Position numbers and translations under genes: made by a program
Shown: piece by piece, positions 1 to 11,849 of the stretch
Numbering within the stretch: the first letter of the stretch is position 1
How the letters are laid out: each line of letters starts with the position of its first letter
The notes under the pieces: generated by a model
The model's input: only the letters and a program-made list of their open reading frames with translations
Databases searched by the model: none
Told to the model about the DNA's origin: nothing
Source: Anisodus tanguticus
Lineage: Eukaryota; Streptophyta; Magnoliopsida; Solanales; Solanaceae
DNA: 64,000 nucleotides
Assembly (NCBI GenBank): GCA_034509755.1
Contig: CM067549.1
Span: forward strand, 49,501,052 to 49,565,051
Reading direction: 5' to 3'

Positions 1-280
1 CATCATCCCTTCAAGCTAACTTTTGGAGTTGAGTTAGGCGCAGGATTCATTCTTTACATAGTATCAGAGCCAGACCCGTCCCAATTCATTATTTCCGATG
101 TTGGGCCCCCCTCTTCTATTGTCCACGCTCTAGATATTCAGCCCTGGGCGTGAGTCGGGGTGTTGAGTTCTCCCACATCGATGGAATAAGTGGTCATTGG
201 TCTCCTTATATAGCTTGAACAATCCTTCTCCTTTCAATCTAGCTTTTGAGATTAAATTAGACCCAAAATTCATTCTTTAA
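1..280 (+). mobile_element. TRIM-type miniature retrotransposon, 5' end cut by the window
   Basis: The window opens in the end of a short LTR (to about 58). A primer-binding-like TAGTATCAGAGCC follows at 59-71, then about 90 bp of non-coding internal sequence, a purine-rich GCGTGAGTCGGGG tract at 148-160, and a second LTR from 161 (TGTTGAG) to about 280. The second LTR ends in the same ACCCAAAATTCATTCTTTA-type sequence as the related minus-strand copy at 6250-6554. There is no coding capacity, so any movement would depend on enzymes supplied by another element. The start lies outside the window. Confidence 0.6.
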
Positions 281-1436
281 AAATATTTTATAATTTAATT
301 ATTGTTTCCATCTTTTGAAATGAAATGAATAAAATCCCATCTTACTTATTTGGAACCCTAGACTAGAACTTGGTGCTAGCCTATTCTATTTCCTTTCCTT
401 CCTTTTCTTGTTTAGCTTTTATGGCGAATTCAGAATTTAATTTAATTTAATAAATTTTACTTTTAGATTTTTATCAATTAATTCATCAAAATTTCAAAAT
501 TATCTTTTTCTAGAATATAGAAATAATATCTTTTGTGATTTTTGACATATAAATTCATAGGCCGTGATAGAAATGCTGAATTCAGTTGAACCCATTAATT
601 AGATGCCCCTCAGTGTTAGCTGTACCTCCTGGTGTTCAAAAGTTTGTGAATGACGTTCATTTACTTTTGTTCTCTTTTGGACTATATATTTTCAGTTTTT
701 TTACTAGTTAGTTCATATTTTGAGAAATAAAAATCTAAAGACAATTCATTTTCCATGGTACAAGTTTGGTTTACTTTTCAGATTTTGATTTTACTGTAAC
801 CATTATCACAGCTTTTCAGCCAGATTTCAATCTTCAAAAATTTAAGTCATTGTAAGTACATTGTTGTACTTTAGTATTTGTGAACCTAAATTAAAGTCAA
901 CAGAGATGACAATGACTTTTAATTTTTTGAAACTAATTACTACTATATTATATTATTCCTTAATTAAGAATTAGCAAAGCAGAGATTGATTAATTTGGAT
1001 GTTTCTTTTGGTCCCTTGTTCAAAATTAAAGATGATCCTGGAAATAATAAAAGATGACGATTAGGACTATCATGAAGATTGATCAAGAACAAGAATGATA
1101 TCACTTAATATTTATTCAAACTTTTCCTTTTCCAATTTCCATCAGCTCATTCTTATGGCCTTTTCACTGATGATGTCCCATTGTCTAACTATATATATAT
1201 ATATATATATATTATGGGTTCAAAATGTATAGTAGAAGTTGACAATTAGGGCTATCATACAGATTCAAGAACACGAATGATATCACTTACTACAGAAGAT
1301 TTTACAAGCAGGCCACTTCAAGTCTTGGGAGGCCACTTAATTTCTTTTTCATTTATTTTTTTGATTTAGGGTTTAAAAAAGGGGGCGTGAGGTATATTTC
1401 ATAATTTTTAAGAGTATGGAGGTTTTTATAAGACTT
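281..1436. other. AT-rich intergenic sequence, no gene seen
   Basis: No convincing coding region. It holds an (AT)n run at about 1190-1213 and two diverged copies of a roughly 45-bp segment (about 1061-1107 and 1247-1290), both ending near GAATGATATCACTTA. A segment near 1140-1175 recurs near 3978-4012, so this stretch is probably old repeat debris. Confidence 0.5.
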
Positions 1437-1640
1437 TGAAAGTATTTTCATCAATGTATTTATTCTTAAAATTCACAATATATACACCATATACATGTAA
1501 TTAGGAAGAATCAATCATGCCTAATCTTCCTAATCAATTCCTAATAATCTTCTACATAATTAACATTTTACTACCTACCATATATAAAATGATACTACAT
1601 TAATACATAATAATAATATGATTTACATAATATTCTAACA
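1437..1640 (-). repeat. 3' LTR of minus-strand copia element
   Basis: On the minus strand this starts TGTTAGAATA at 1640 and ends TACTTTCA at 1437, giving canonical TG...CA termini and a length of 204 bp. A purine-rich GCGGGGGAG polypurine tract lies just upstream, overlapping the end of the pol reading frame. No matching 5' LTR is present because the element is truncated near 3480. Confidence 0.7.
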
Positions 1641-3480
1641 CTCCCCCGCAGTCGAAGCTGGAGGGCGGTGAATGCTGAGACTGTCCCTAAAATCTTCAAA
1701 TAATATCAGCGGAAGTCCTTTTGTGAAGATATCTGCGATTTGATGAGGCGTTGGGACATGTAGCACCCGCACTTGTCCGCGAGCCACCTTCTCGTGTACA
1801 AAATGAATATCTAACTCAATATGTTTAGTGCGTTGATGATGGATGGGATTCCCTGAGAGATATATTGCACTAATATTATCACAGTCTACTATTGTTGCAG
1901 TCGGAATAGGGCAATGAAGTTCAAGTAACAGGTTCCGAATCCAACATGAGTCAGATACAACATTGGCCACAACACGATATTCTGCTTCAGCACTTGAGCG
2001 TGATACCGTGGCCTGCCTTTTTGAGGACCATGAGATTAAATTGTCACCAAGGAAGACACAATACCCGGAGGTGGATCGTCTTGTATCCGGACATCCTGCC
2101 CAATCTGTATCAGTGTAAGTAACAAGTTTGGAAACAGAGGACTGGTATAGATGTAATTCATACTCCAGAGTGCCCTGAATATATCGCACAATGCGTTTCA
2201 TAGCATGCATATGTTCCTCAATTGGATTATGCATGAATAGACACACCAGTTGCACTGCATAGGTAATATTTGGTCTGGTGAATATGAGATACTGTAAAGC
2301 TCTTGCTAGGCTGCGGTATAACGTCGGATCGGCAAAAGGTTTGCTAGAGATGACACTCAATTTTGACTTTGTCTCAACCGGAGTTGCCGAAGGTTCGCAG
2401 AAAGACATCCCAGCTCGTTCCACGATTTCTGATGCATACTTCTTCTGGGAGAGAAATAATCCACATGTATGTCGTGTCACAGCAATTCCTAGAAAGTAGT
2501 GTAGTGAGCCAAAATCTTTCATAGCAAATTCAGAACTAAGCTGTGACATGATATTCTTGTGAAGAGAATGTGAAGATGCTGTTAGAATAATATCATCCAC
2601 ATATAGAAGAAGATAAGCAGTATGATTACCCTAACGATAAATAAACAGGGAATTATCTGAACGGCTGTGCGAAAAACCCATGTGTGACACAAAATCTGCA
2701 AACCGCTTATACCAAGTCCTGGGGGCCTGCTTGAGGCCATATAATGATTTGTTGAGCAAACACACATGGTTGAGATATTTAGGATCTCTGTATCCCAACA
2801 GTTGGTGCATGTATACAGTTTCATTAAGGTGTCCATGAAGGAAGGCATTTTTGACATCCAATTGATGAAGTGGCCATCCTTTTGAGAGAGACAGGCTGAG
2901 AACTTTTCTGATAGTTGCTGGTTTGACCACTGGACTGAATGTTTCCCCGCAATCTACACCAATATGTTGTGTCTTTCCATCACCTACAAGATGGGCTTTA
3001 TGCCGCTCAAAAGTTCCATCAGATTTTTCTTTATGGCTGAAATCCACATAGATCGAATTATATTAGCATTAGATGGACGATGTACCAAATACCATGTCCT
3101 ATTTGTAATTAGAGCATGATATTCATCATCCATGACCATTTTCCAATTCGGGTCTTTTAGAGCAGACACTGGATTACGAGGCAAATGTGATTTCGAGACC
3201 TGTGTGTGAAGACTATATTTGGTATTGGGTTTGACAATTCCATGTTGATTGCGGGTGACCGGACGGTTTGTTGGAGTGGACTGGACGCCACTGACTGAGG
3301 AGTGAGAAACTGAGGGTCGAGTGGGCTGTATTGCTGCCCATAGTAGTGGACTGGCCCAATCCGCTAGACCGGCCAGATTGTGCGGTAGTGGGACTAGGCC
3401 TCGGAACCGAAGGCCCAAGCTGTTGCATTGAAATGTCAGTCAGTTGGGCCATCGATCATTGGCCCGATGGGCCTGAATTA
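1635..3480 (-). pseudogene. Truncated Ty1/copia pol: reverse transcriptase and RNase H
   Basis: Read on the minus strand, this is the C-terminal part of a copia polyprotein. A degraded pre-RT linker lies at about 3418-3040, RT palm motifs at 3047-2631 (LDVKNAFLHG, SLYGLKQAP), the catalytic YVDD at about 2613-2602, and RNase H at 2100-1700 (TDTDWAGCPDTRRSTSGYC, HIELDIHFV). Two breaks are visible: a frameshift near 3040, and one in-frame TAG at 2633-2631 just before the YVDD segment. From 2600 to 1635 the frame is open for 321 codons. Gag, protease and integrase are missing, so this is a 5'-truncated, non-autonomous copy. The family assignment rests on these conserved motifs. Confidence 0.9.
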
Positions 3481-4213
3481 CGGGTCGTGACACCTCCTAT
3501 TCACTCATGTAATCATCACCTACTATAATATATTCTACAATTGATGCCATAATAAATTTATAATAGACTATGACTATGGTCTATGACTGCAATCGACGCC
3601 ATAATAAATCGTTCGAAATTGATTTTTCGATGAAAAGTCAGAGTTTTTGCTGGAAATGAGATATGAAAAATGGAGTATCGGTAGCTTTTGGAGGTAAATA
3701 TTTATTTTTTTATTTTTAAAATTAAAATGGAGGAAAATATTTAATTTTTTAAAAGTAAATTAAAATGTTTGGGATTGAGAGCCAAAATATATTTTTCAAT
3801 ACTTTGAGGTTAGAGTTGTCAATTTGTGAGATGACTTCATAAATGATGGCCTTTCCTCTAATTCTTTGAGACTTGTGGCTTGTTTGCTAAATAAATTTTG
3901 AAAGTGGCCTTCTAGCCCAACGCCCCATTTACTAGTCAAATTAGTACTATATCAATCTACCTTTACTTTTTTCCACTTCCAGCTCATTCTTACGGCCCTT
4001 TCACGGATGACTAGTAATAAAGATAGAGCGGTGGAATGGTAATTACTTGATTTATACTAATAAGGGTGGACTAGTAAGTTCTCCTTCATCCTCAACTAAA
4101 AGTTTTGAGTTCGAGCTCGTCTTAGGCATAGAGTCATCTTTGTTTAGGAAGCATTACCCCCTCTAAATGTGGGACTTTCCTGTGGACACCCGTGGGAGGG
4201 CAAAACAAAAGTA
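3481..4213. other. Intergenic; possible decayed SINE
   Basis: No gene seen. Near 3535-3615 there are two imperfect copies of a segment containing GCCATAATAAAT. Around 4020-4200 a stretch has a box-B-like GAGTTCGAGCTC (about 4107-4118) and resembles a tRNA-derived SINE, but I cannot define its ends. Confidence 0.35.
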
Positions 4214-4474
4214 TTATCTCTATTCTTCAATTATGTGATACTTTTCATTTTTTGAGATTCAAATTAAGTAAATTTTGATCAACATTTAAAGTATATTTTT
4301 CATCATAATGACATGAGAAAAATGCAACTTATAGTACTTTGCATACCATTTTTTGAACATCTAACTTTTAATATCAAAATATTAAGTTGATCTAATTCAA
4401 TTTAGCTTTAAAATCTAGTCAAATTGACTCTCAAAAAGCTAAAAAAATTACATAAATTGGAATGATGGGAGTAA
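4214..4474. mobile_element. Stowaway-like MITE
   Basis: About 260 bp with diverged terminal inverted repeats: the left end reads CTATTCTTCAATTATGTGAT and the right end, reversed, reads TTACTCCCATCATTCCAATT. The body is AT-rich and non-coding. It resembles the better-preserved copies at 18010-18249 and 21021-21293, including shared internal segments with the latter. Confidence 0.6.
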
Positions 4475-5868
4475 TAAAGATTAGAGAAGTAACTACTCTC
4501 GATGGAGTTCAATGTTACAATATTTTTCCCGGCATTGTCTGAGGGGCGCAAGGGGTTCGTTCAAACATTCTTTGTTGAAAATATATATTATAACTATAAA
4601 TATAAGGTTACAATTATTTTTATGTATGTATATATAATAGTTTTTGAATTCGATAAGCTTTTCGAATGTGTTTACCCCTTTATATTTTGAATAATTTTTA
4701 ATGAAAATTCTTACTACTATTACTGGCATGATGTCATTCTCAATTCTCTAATGATCTGAAAAAGTAAAGAGTAGTTTTGGTGAATAATTTGCTTCTAGTT
4801 AGGTCGAACAATTGATAGCAACGGGCCCTGTTTTTTTATGTTATTTTTTGCTCGCATTTTAAAAGGTATCTGTTCATATTGTTGACTTTTCTTGCTTGTG
4901 GTGTAATTTTTTGCTCGCATTTTAAAAGGCTTTTTCCTGGTGTCTTTGTCTCATACATTTATTATAGCACTAGAGTTTTGAGTAACAAGTTATCTTTTAT
5001 CAGAATTTAAAATTTAATTATAATTTTAAATTATTAAGTTCTTATTTAATAAAATTTTAAAATAAATGCAAAGCTTGAATTAAAGTTACTAAGTTCAGTC
5101 ATTAAACTTATAGCCTTACCCTCTTATCGCCCCTGTTTATCAAGGATTCTTTCATTTCTAAAACTTTAACACGAAGCCTCCATTACTAGTTAAAAAGAAA
5201 AGAATGAACAAACTTTTATTAATTTGATTTGAAAATTAAATAAATTATAAAGAACAAACAAACAAACAAACGAGACATGATTTCAGTCTGACAAGTAAAG
5301 TAATGATCTATTATTTAGCCCAAATTAAAAAGACAATTTTTACCCAAGAAAAAAATTTCCGTTGTTAACTTTAATTTAGCTGCGAATTAATAGCAAATTA
5401 AAGTCAATCTTTACCCAAGCAATTCTTTTTCTTGCATGATTCACTAACGATTATGTAACCTTGTTAACATTTCTAAGTTGCGACATAGTAGCAATAAAAA
5501 AAAGAGGGTAAAAAGAAAACCTAGATCTACTAGTAATAAATTAATGCACTATATACTACATAGTACTATTTAGTGTGTTAATCCCAATTCGAAAATTTAA
5601 AACTCTTCGAGCCGACAGTAAAAGACAAACCAGGGGTGAAATACAATGTGATATGTTGCCCTATTGCACGCTGGTTTTTTTTTTTAATTAAAAAAATATT
5701 TTCCTGATCAGATTTCATCAATTATTTAATTACTGATACAAAATTTAAAAATGACAAATACTTCGATGGGAGTTTCTCTTGAAGCAATAACGCATTGATC
5801 TAGTCGCCACCGGAGCCACAAAGGACTATCTAAATTGATTCGTTTCTGCCGATAAGCTCCAATTGCAT
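4475..5868. other. AT-rich intergenic sequence, no gene seen
   Basis: No convincing coding region. It contains a direct repeat of TTTTTTGCTCGCATTTTAAAA (about 4846 and 4906, roughly 60 bp apart), probably a small tandem slippage, and a short (CAAA)n run near 5255-5272. Confidence 0.5.
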
Positions 5869-5934
5869 CTGAGGTGCGAAAGCATGGGGAGCGAACAAGA
5901 TTAGATACCCTGGTAGTCCATGCCGTAAACGATG
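5869..5934 (+). pseudogene. rrn18: Mitochondrial-type small-subunit rRNA fragment (NUMT)
   Basis: About 65 bp match the highly conserved 790-loop region of bacterial and organellar small-subunit rRNA: GAGGTGCGAAAGCATGGGGA, then ATTAGATACCCTGGTAGTCC, then GCCGTAAACGATG. The wording is closer to proteobacterial and plant mitochondrial SSU rRNA than to plastid 16S, which from memory has a different stem sequence here. The similarity stops on both sides, so this is a tiny nuclear insertion of organellar DNA and not a functional rRNA. Mitochondrial rather than plastid origin is inferred. Confidence 0.7.
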
Positions 5935-6249
5935 TTATTCCGGAAAAAAAGGAGATTGATATTTTATAAGCTGAAGTCAAATATACGATTCAAACCGTCC
6001 AAGTTATAAGATCACTTGCATGATATATCTATCTATATGTATATCATATCATATTAAAAGTGGAAAGCTCAAAATTGAGAAGTTGAATTACAAAAATATT
6101 CCTAAAAAATTCAAAAGTTAACAAAATGTTTTGCCCTTCACCAAAAAAAGAAATTATGTTAATATTAAATACTTAAGGTGTTAGAAATTAAATCATCATT
6201 TTAAGTGGAGAATCTGAAAAGTCATATTAAATCATTTAACATAGAGTCG

Positions 6250-6554
6250 TGTAAGGAGTGAATATTGGGCCTAACTAAACTCCATAAGGAGTCCATGTTC
6301 TCATTCCGTTTTCGATATGGGACTCTTAACACTCCCCCGCACGCCCAAACCTCGTTAACTGGAGCGTGAACAATATAATTTGGGGGCCCAACATCGACGA
6401 ATAAAGAATTGGAATGAGTCTGGCTTTGATACCATGTAAATAATGAATCTTGGGTCTAACTTAACCCCAAAAACTAACTTGTAGGGTGATGATTGTCCAA
6501 GTCCATATAAGGAGTCCATGTTTCTATTTCGTTTTCGATGTGAGATTCTTAACA
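6250..6554 (-). mobile_element. TRIM miniature retrotransposon, both LTRs present
   Basis: On the minus strand the order is 5' LTR 6554-6435 (TGTTAAGAAT...TTTACA, 120 bp), primer-binding TGGTATCAAAGCC from 6434, about 100 bp of non-coding internal sequence, polypurine GCGGGGGAG, and 3' LTR 6331-6250 (TGTTAAGAGT...CTTACA, 82 bp). The 3' LTR lacks about 38 bp relative to the 5' LTR. No reading frame is present. The flanking bases (AGTCG left, TCATG right) do not form an obvious target duplication. It is related to the copy at 1-280. Confidence 0.75.
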
Positions 6555-8380
6555 TCATGTAGCATTAACATTGTGTTAAAAAGTTTAACTGATGTTTAAA
6601 TACATTACCCCGATTAAATGACCCAAATTAAATGAGAAATACATTAAAGAAAATGAAAGATGAAAAGACCTCAGTTTTCAAGAACCTCATTTTCAAAAAC
6701 TAATCTCTTCACTTTCTCATATTGAATGAAGAAAATAGGGTGGTCTTACACAACCATAAAATTAAGACACTGAATCATATGACCAGACACACACAATGAA
6801 AGGTAAAGCGACAATTTATAATTGTAGATTCTTTACTTTTATTTGATTCCTTTTTTTTTTTTTTTTACTATCTATGTATCATCACATTTGATTATATTTA
6901 TGTTTGTCATTTTATTTCTCTCAGTTTTGGTGGCATCAAAATCACAAGACGGGATACAACTTCAATTATATGATGATAACTTTCATGATTTGTTGTATTT
7001 GTATGTAATAATTTCTTATTTCTTCGAAACAGAATTTTTATTTTGCTCAACATCAATTTCTAAACTTTCAAACTTCTACTGATTTTACTATGGCAGAAGT
7101 GACGAGACCTCTAAATACAATTACGAAATTTTTTGGAGTATTATTTATAAGTATTAATTAAATTTATGAGCAGCAATTAAGTTGGAACAGTGGCTAAAGA
7201 GATTTTAATACTTTATTCTATCTAAAATGAATGTTAAGTATATTCTCCAATTGATAGTATTACACGATTCTTTTATTTAACTTTTAAATTTTGGTTTTAG
7301 TTTTCATATCTATTTTTAGTGTTGAAGGTGTTGGTATTGTATTCTTAAATCTTATCTCTTCTAAATCAACTAAATTCATAAACTGTTATGGTTTACCGCA
7401 CGATAATGATTTTAGAAAAGTTTATATTCTCTTCAAATGATTAACGATAGCGTATTATCTTTTAATATTTATTTTATATTTAACATCATAATAATTAACA
7501 TAAGGTACACGTGTCAAGCACATATTCATTATTTTTGTCCTTTCTTTTCCCCTTTCCAAATGGATTTCTAATGACTTGCAGATGTGAATTATGAATATCG
7601 TTTTCTTTTCTGATGAAAGTGAGTAATGTTACGCTTTATTGAAAAGAAGAAGATTTTCATTTACCTTCTTTGGAATAGAAAAGATACACAACATACTCAC
7701 GTTAATTAGTTTTCGAATTTTGCACATATTTTATTGAAGTCGGAAAAAATATAGTGAAATTTCGTATAAATTATTTATGAAGATTTTCAATGTATTTGCG
7801 CTGAAATTGTTTATGCGGCAACAATTTTGTAATCAAATTAAATATCCTACGTAATTAAAATACCTTATTTACTTAAGTAATATATTTGAAAACATACTGT
7901 TGCTTTGAAAAGGTGCCACCAATTCGTTTTCTTCTCTATAAAACGAAAAATAATTCTTTTTTTTGTCAGACTTAATAAGAAAAATGAAAATCCAGGATAG
8001 ACATGTTGATTCAATCGCTGACGAGGAAGAAGATAATTCAGTAAAGATACTAAGGAAGGGGACGAGAAAAACAAATTAAAAATCGACGTGCACTTCCTAA
8101 TAAAAAAATAAAATCGAAAAAGATTAATGATCTCTATTCATAGTGATGTAAACAATTAATTTATTTAGTTTAACAACTTATATTTTTCTTAAAAGTGTTA
8201 ACGCTTCAAATATTTTTTACTGTTTTTATCCATAATAAAGTTGATGGCATACCATATACAATTTGATTTGTAACCAAAACAAATGTGCATGTAAAGTTCT
8301 ATTTTACTTTTGTGTGGGTTCAAATAATCATTTTATTTGAAAATATTTCAATTTTTTTAGCAGTAACGTTATAATACATC
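6555..8380. other. AT-rich intergenic sequence, no gene seen
   Basis: No supported gene on either strand. The open frames here are short, low-complexity and T-rich or A-rich. A T-run lies near 6849-6866. Confidence 0.5.
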
Positions 8381-8438
8381 TTTATATATATGTTTAATCC
8401 AATTTACGTATTTAAAGCCTTTTTCTTTCACACACTAT
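8381..8438 (+). repeat. Left direct repeat flanking the RTE LINE
   Basis: A 58-bp segment beginning TTTATATATATGTTTAATCC and ending CACACTAT. It is repeated almost exactly at 10305-10360 with one 2-bp length difference and two substitutions that I can see. The LINE lies exactly between the copies, so the pair looks like a long target-site duplication. Confidence 0.8.
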
Positions 8439-10304
8439 ATAAGGTCATGTCCTCAGTGAGTTGCACCTGCGCCATATCCAGTCTAATCACCTCTCACCAA
8501 TACTTCTTCGACCTACCTCTACCTCTCACATCTCCGCACTGGGCCATTTGTACGTGCCCGAACCATCTCAACCTCGCTTCCACCGTCGTATCCTCCATCG
8601 AGGCCACTCCTACTCTGTCCTGAATATCATCATTTCTAATTCTATCCCTCCTTATATGCCCACATATCCATCTTAGCATCTAAATCTCCACAACTTTCAT
8701 CTTTTGGGTGTGCGAAGTCTTGACCGGCCAACACTCCACTCCATATAACATAGTTGGTCTAACCACCACCCTATAGAACTTGCCTCTAAGTTTTGGTGGC
8801 ACCTTTTTAACGCATAAGACTCCAGATGCGAGCCTTCATTTCATCCACTCTGCCCCAATACGATGTGTGACATTTTCATCAATCTCTCAATTCTCTTGGA
8901 TAATAGACCTGAGGTACTTGAAGCTTTATTTCATTGGAATAACCTGAGTACCAAGTCTCACATCCACGGCTGTCTCAAGGTCGCTACCATTACTGAACTT
9001 GCACTCCATATATTATGTCTTGGTTCTACTCAGCCTGAACCGTTTAGACCTAGAGTATGTCTCCAAACCTCCAGCTTAGCGTTCACTCCACTGTGAGTCT
9101 CATCAATCAGGACCATGTCCTCTGTGAATAACATACACCATGGCACCTCTCCTTTGATTTATCGCGTCAGTCTATCCATCACCAAGGCAAATAGCATTAG
9201 GCTAAGAGCTGATCCATGGTACAACCCCATCATCACTGGAAAGTGCTCCGAGTCTTCTCCTATTGTCCGTACCCTAGTCTTGGCTCCATCATAAATATCT
9301 TTGATTGCTCTAGTGTATGCCACAGGTACACCTCTAACCTCCAAACATCTTCATAGAACCTCCCTAGGGACTTTGTTGTATGCCTTCTCGAGGTCAATGA
9401 AAACCATATGTAAGTCTCTTTTCCTCTCTCTATACTGCTCCACCAACCTCCTAATAAGATGAATGGATTATGTAGTCGAACGCCCCGGCATGAATCCAAA
9501 CTGGTTCTCGGAGATAGACACGTCTCTTCTCACCCTCATCTCCACGACTCTTTCCCAAACTTTCATAGTGTGGCTTAGCAGCTTGATACCCCTATTGTTG
9601 TTACAACCCTGGATATCACCGTTGTTCTTGTACAAAGGAATTATTGTACTCCACCTCCATTCTTCGGGCATTCTCGCCGTCTTAAAAATGACGTTAAACA
9701 ACTTTGTCAGCCATTCCAAACCTACCCTGCCTGCGTTCTTTCAAAATTTAACTGGGATCTCATCAGGCCCGGTCGCTCGTCCCCTGCGCATCCTGCGAAC
9801 AACACCCTGAACCTCCTCAACCTTAATGCTTCCACAATACCCAAAATCACGGTACCTATCAGATTGCTCCAAATCTCCCAGCACAATGTCTCTATCTTCT
9901 TTTTCGTTCAAGAGTTTATGAAAGTAAGACTGCTACCTTCGCCTAATATGCGTGTCCTCCACCAGTACTTTTCCGTCCTCGTCCTTGATGCACCTCACGT
10001 GATCCAAGTCACGGGCCCTCCTCTCCCTCACCTTGTCTAGTCTGTACAACTTCTTATCCCCGCCTTTTTCCTCTAATTCCACATACAGACATTCAAAAGC
10101 CGTCGTAACCGCTAGATTTGCCTCCTTCCTCGCCATCTTATACAATTCCCTATTTGTCCACTTCTCCACCTCATCCTTGTTTTCTACCAATTTCGCATAC
10201 ACCGCTTTTTTCGCTTCCACCTTCTCTTGAACTTTACCATTCCATCACCAGTCCCTTCGATGCCCACCACGGCTACCCCACGAGATCCCGAGCACTTATA
10301 TATA
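8439..10304 (-). pseudogene. RTE-clade LINE fragment (reverse transcriptase)
   Basis: On the minus strand the recognisable segments run in order: an endonuclease-RT linker (about 10220-9933), RT fingers and palm (9719-9468, with MPEEWR, NNNRGIKLLSHTMKVWERV and NQFGFMPGRST), the next palm block (about 9450-9150, with GVPVAYTRAIKDIYDGAKT), and a C-terminal segment (8679-8494, EARLRWFGHV). These wordings are typical of plant RTE-type non-LTR elements. The catalytic FADD-type motif reads FTED near 9130, and several frameshifts and stops break the frame, so it is dead. The endonuclease domain is absent (5' truncation), and the sequence also stops short of the usual 3' tail. Confidence 0.85.
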
Positions 10305-10360
10305 TTTATATATGTTTAATCCAATTTATGTATTTAAAGCCTTTTTCTTTCCCACACTAT
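10305..10360 (+). repeat. Right direct repeat flanking the RTE LINE
   Basis: This 56-bp copy of 8381-8438 ends in the same CACACTAT. It marks the right junction of the LINE insertion. Confidence 0.8.
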
Positions 10361-11100
10361 GTTTATTTTATAATATGGAGATTAGATATATCTAGGCATC
10401 TGCAACGCAAGTGTCAGTTGCTTTCTTATGGAATATGACTTGAGCAAAATAAAGGTTCAAGAGTGAAACTAACTCCTTATAAAAGTAATATATATATATT
10501 GCACTTGCAGGTTCAGTAGGAGCTTTAACTATCATTCAGTTTTTTCTTATTTTAATTGACCTTTGACTATTTTCTTTAGCTTCCTTTATCATCTATCTCA
10601 AGCTTCTTTATGTGAGACAAGATTACAAGACAATCTTGAGAAAATAATTATGCCAAGGCGCAATTAATATTGTTGTTGTTGATGAATTGGAAAAGATCAT
10701 AAAGTTGATCAATGAACGTCGCTTCCAACAACGTCTACCAGAGCAATCAAATTAAAAAAAAATAAAAATATGTTGTAAGTATATAAGGTGGATAAAATAA
10801 TAGAGATAGAGTTGGTTGAAGAGTGTGTTTTTGAATTTGTTCATAAAAGATCTTAGTCGCATGAGAATGCTAGCATACCTTGTAATTCATAATCAAAACA
10901 AATGTTTTTCGAATATGTATAAAATTACTATTTTAGTACATATATTCTATACAAAAAATGATATGGAATACACATGCAAAGAGAGTAGTATATATATTCG
11001 AGGAAGATCCAATTTGAAGTCAAAAGTTTCAGTCATCTGTCTGTAGGTTATATCATATAGTAGGACGAATTAACACAAGTTTAAGTTTAAAAAAATGCTC
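10361..11100. other. Intergenic sequence, no gene seen
   Basis: AT-rich and non-coding as far as I can tell. A short GTTGTTGTTG run lies near 10671. Confidence 0.45.
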
Positions 11101-11845
11101 TCCCTTCTCACCAATTTGACCACTGCATACGAACATGACAACTCCCAATCCACATTCAAACTCCAATCCACCGTCCCCTACATCAACATCAACGTTCATG
11201 GCAGTTGATGTACCCTTACCAGCAACCAACAATGCCAGCTTCCTAAGTAAATTGATGAATGACTATCAAATATCTGAACAATTTTGTTCCTGTCTATGCT
11301 ACTGATAAATCAAGAACATACTCCCAATGGAAATATTTCATCATCATTAAGGTTTTTGGTAGTAAAATTAAACACAATCTTCTGAAACAAAAATTACAAG
11401 GTAGAAAACATGCAAATAGCACTACATGGAGGTCCTTGGTTTGTGCTTAACCACTTTCTTTCAGTACGAAGATGGGAGCCTAAGTTTATTGCTTTTCGAA
11501 TATCAACCTCACCTATACTGCTATTTGGACAAGGCTCCCTGAATTACCTACTGAATTGTATGATACCGACAACAAATTCTATACGAAGGAATCCAAATGT
11601 TATGTACCTCATGTGGACGTATTGGTCATTTATCTTCCTATTGTCCCCATGTATCCCCTTCAAGCCCACCAGAACAGTCTACCTCCACTACAACACTGCC
11701 ACAAGAGCCACCACAAACCCATAACTCTACTATGGCAAATACGACATCGTCGCATTCACTTTTCAACAACATGATTCTTCCTATGAACCAAGTAACATTT
11801 TTGGTTCTTAACAAAGCACAACAACAACATGATTTCTACATATGA
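11101..11845 (+). pseudogene. LINE ORF1 (gag-like) remnant with zinc knuckle
   Basis: The proximal part (about 11400-11500) reads GGPWFVLNHFLSVRRWEPKF, the wording typical of the DUF4283-type domain in the first ORF of plant L1 LINEs. After a frameshift it continues at 11597-11845 with CTSCGRIGHLSSYC, a CX2CX4HX4C zinc knuckle, followed by a Pro/Ser/Thr-rich tail. The product would bind element RNA. The frame is broken more than once, and an endonuclease/RT ORF2 does not follow directly, so this is a fragment. Confidence 0.6.
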
Positions 11846-11849
11846 AATG

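Noticed and set aside
5726..5980. 84-codon minus-strand frame
   Set aside because: It overlaps the organellar rRNA fragment; the open frame is a by-product of that sequence.
8390..10438. Several plus-strand frames of 65-115 codons
   Set aside because: They are antisense shadows of the minus-strand RTE reverse transcriptase, whose conserved wording is clear on the other strand.
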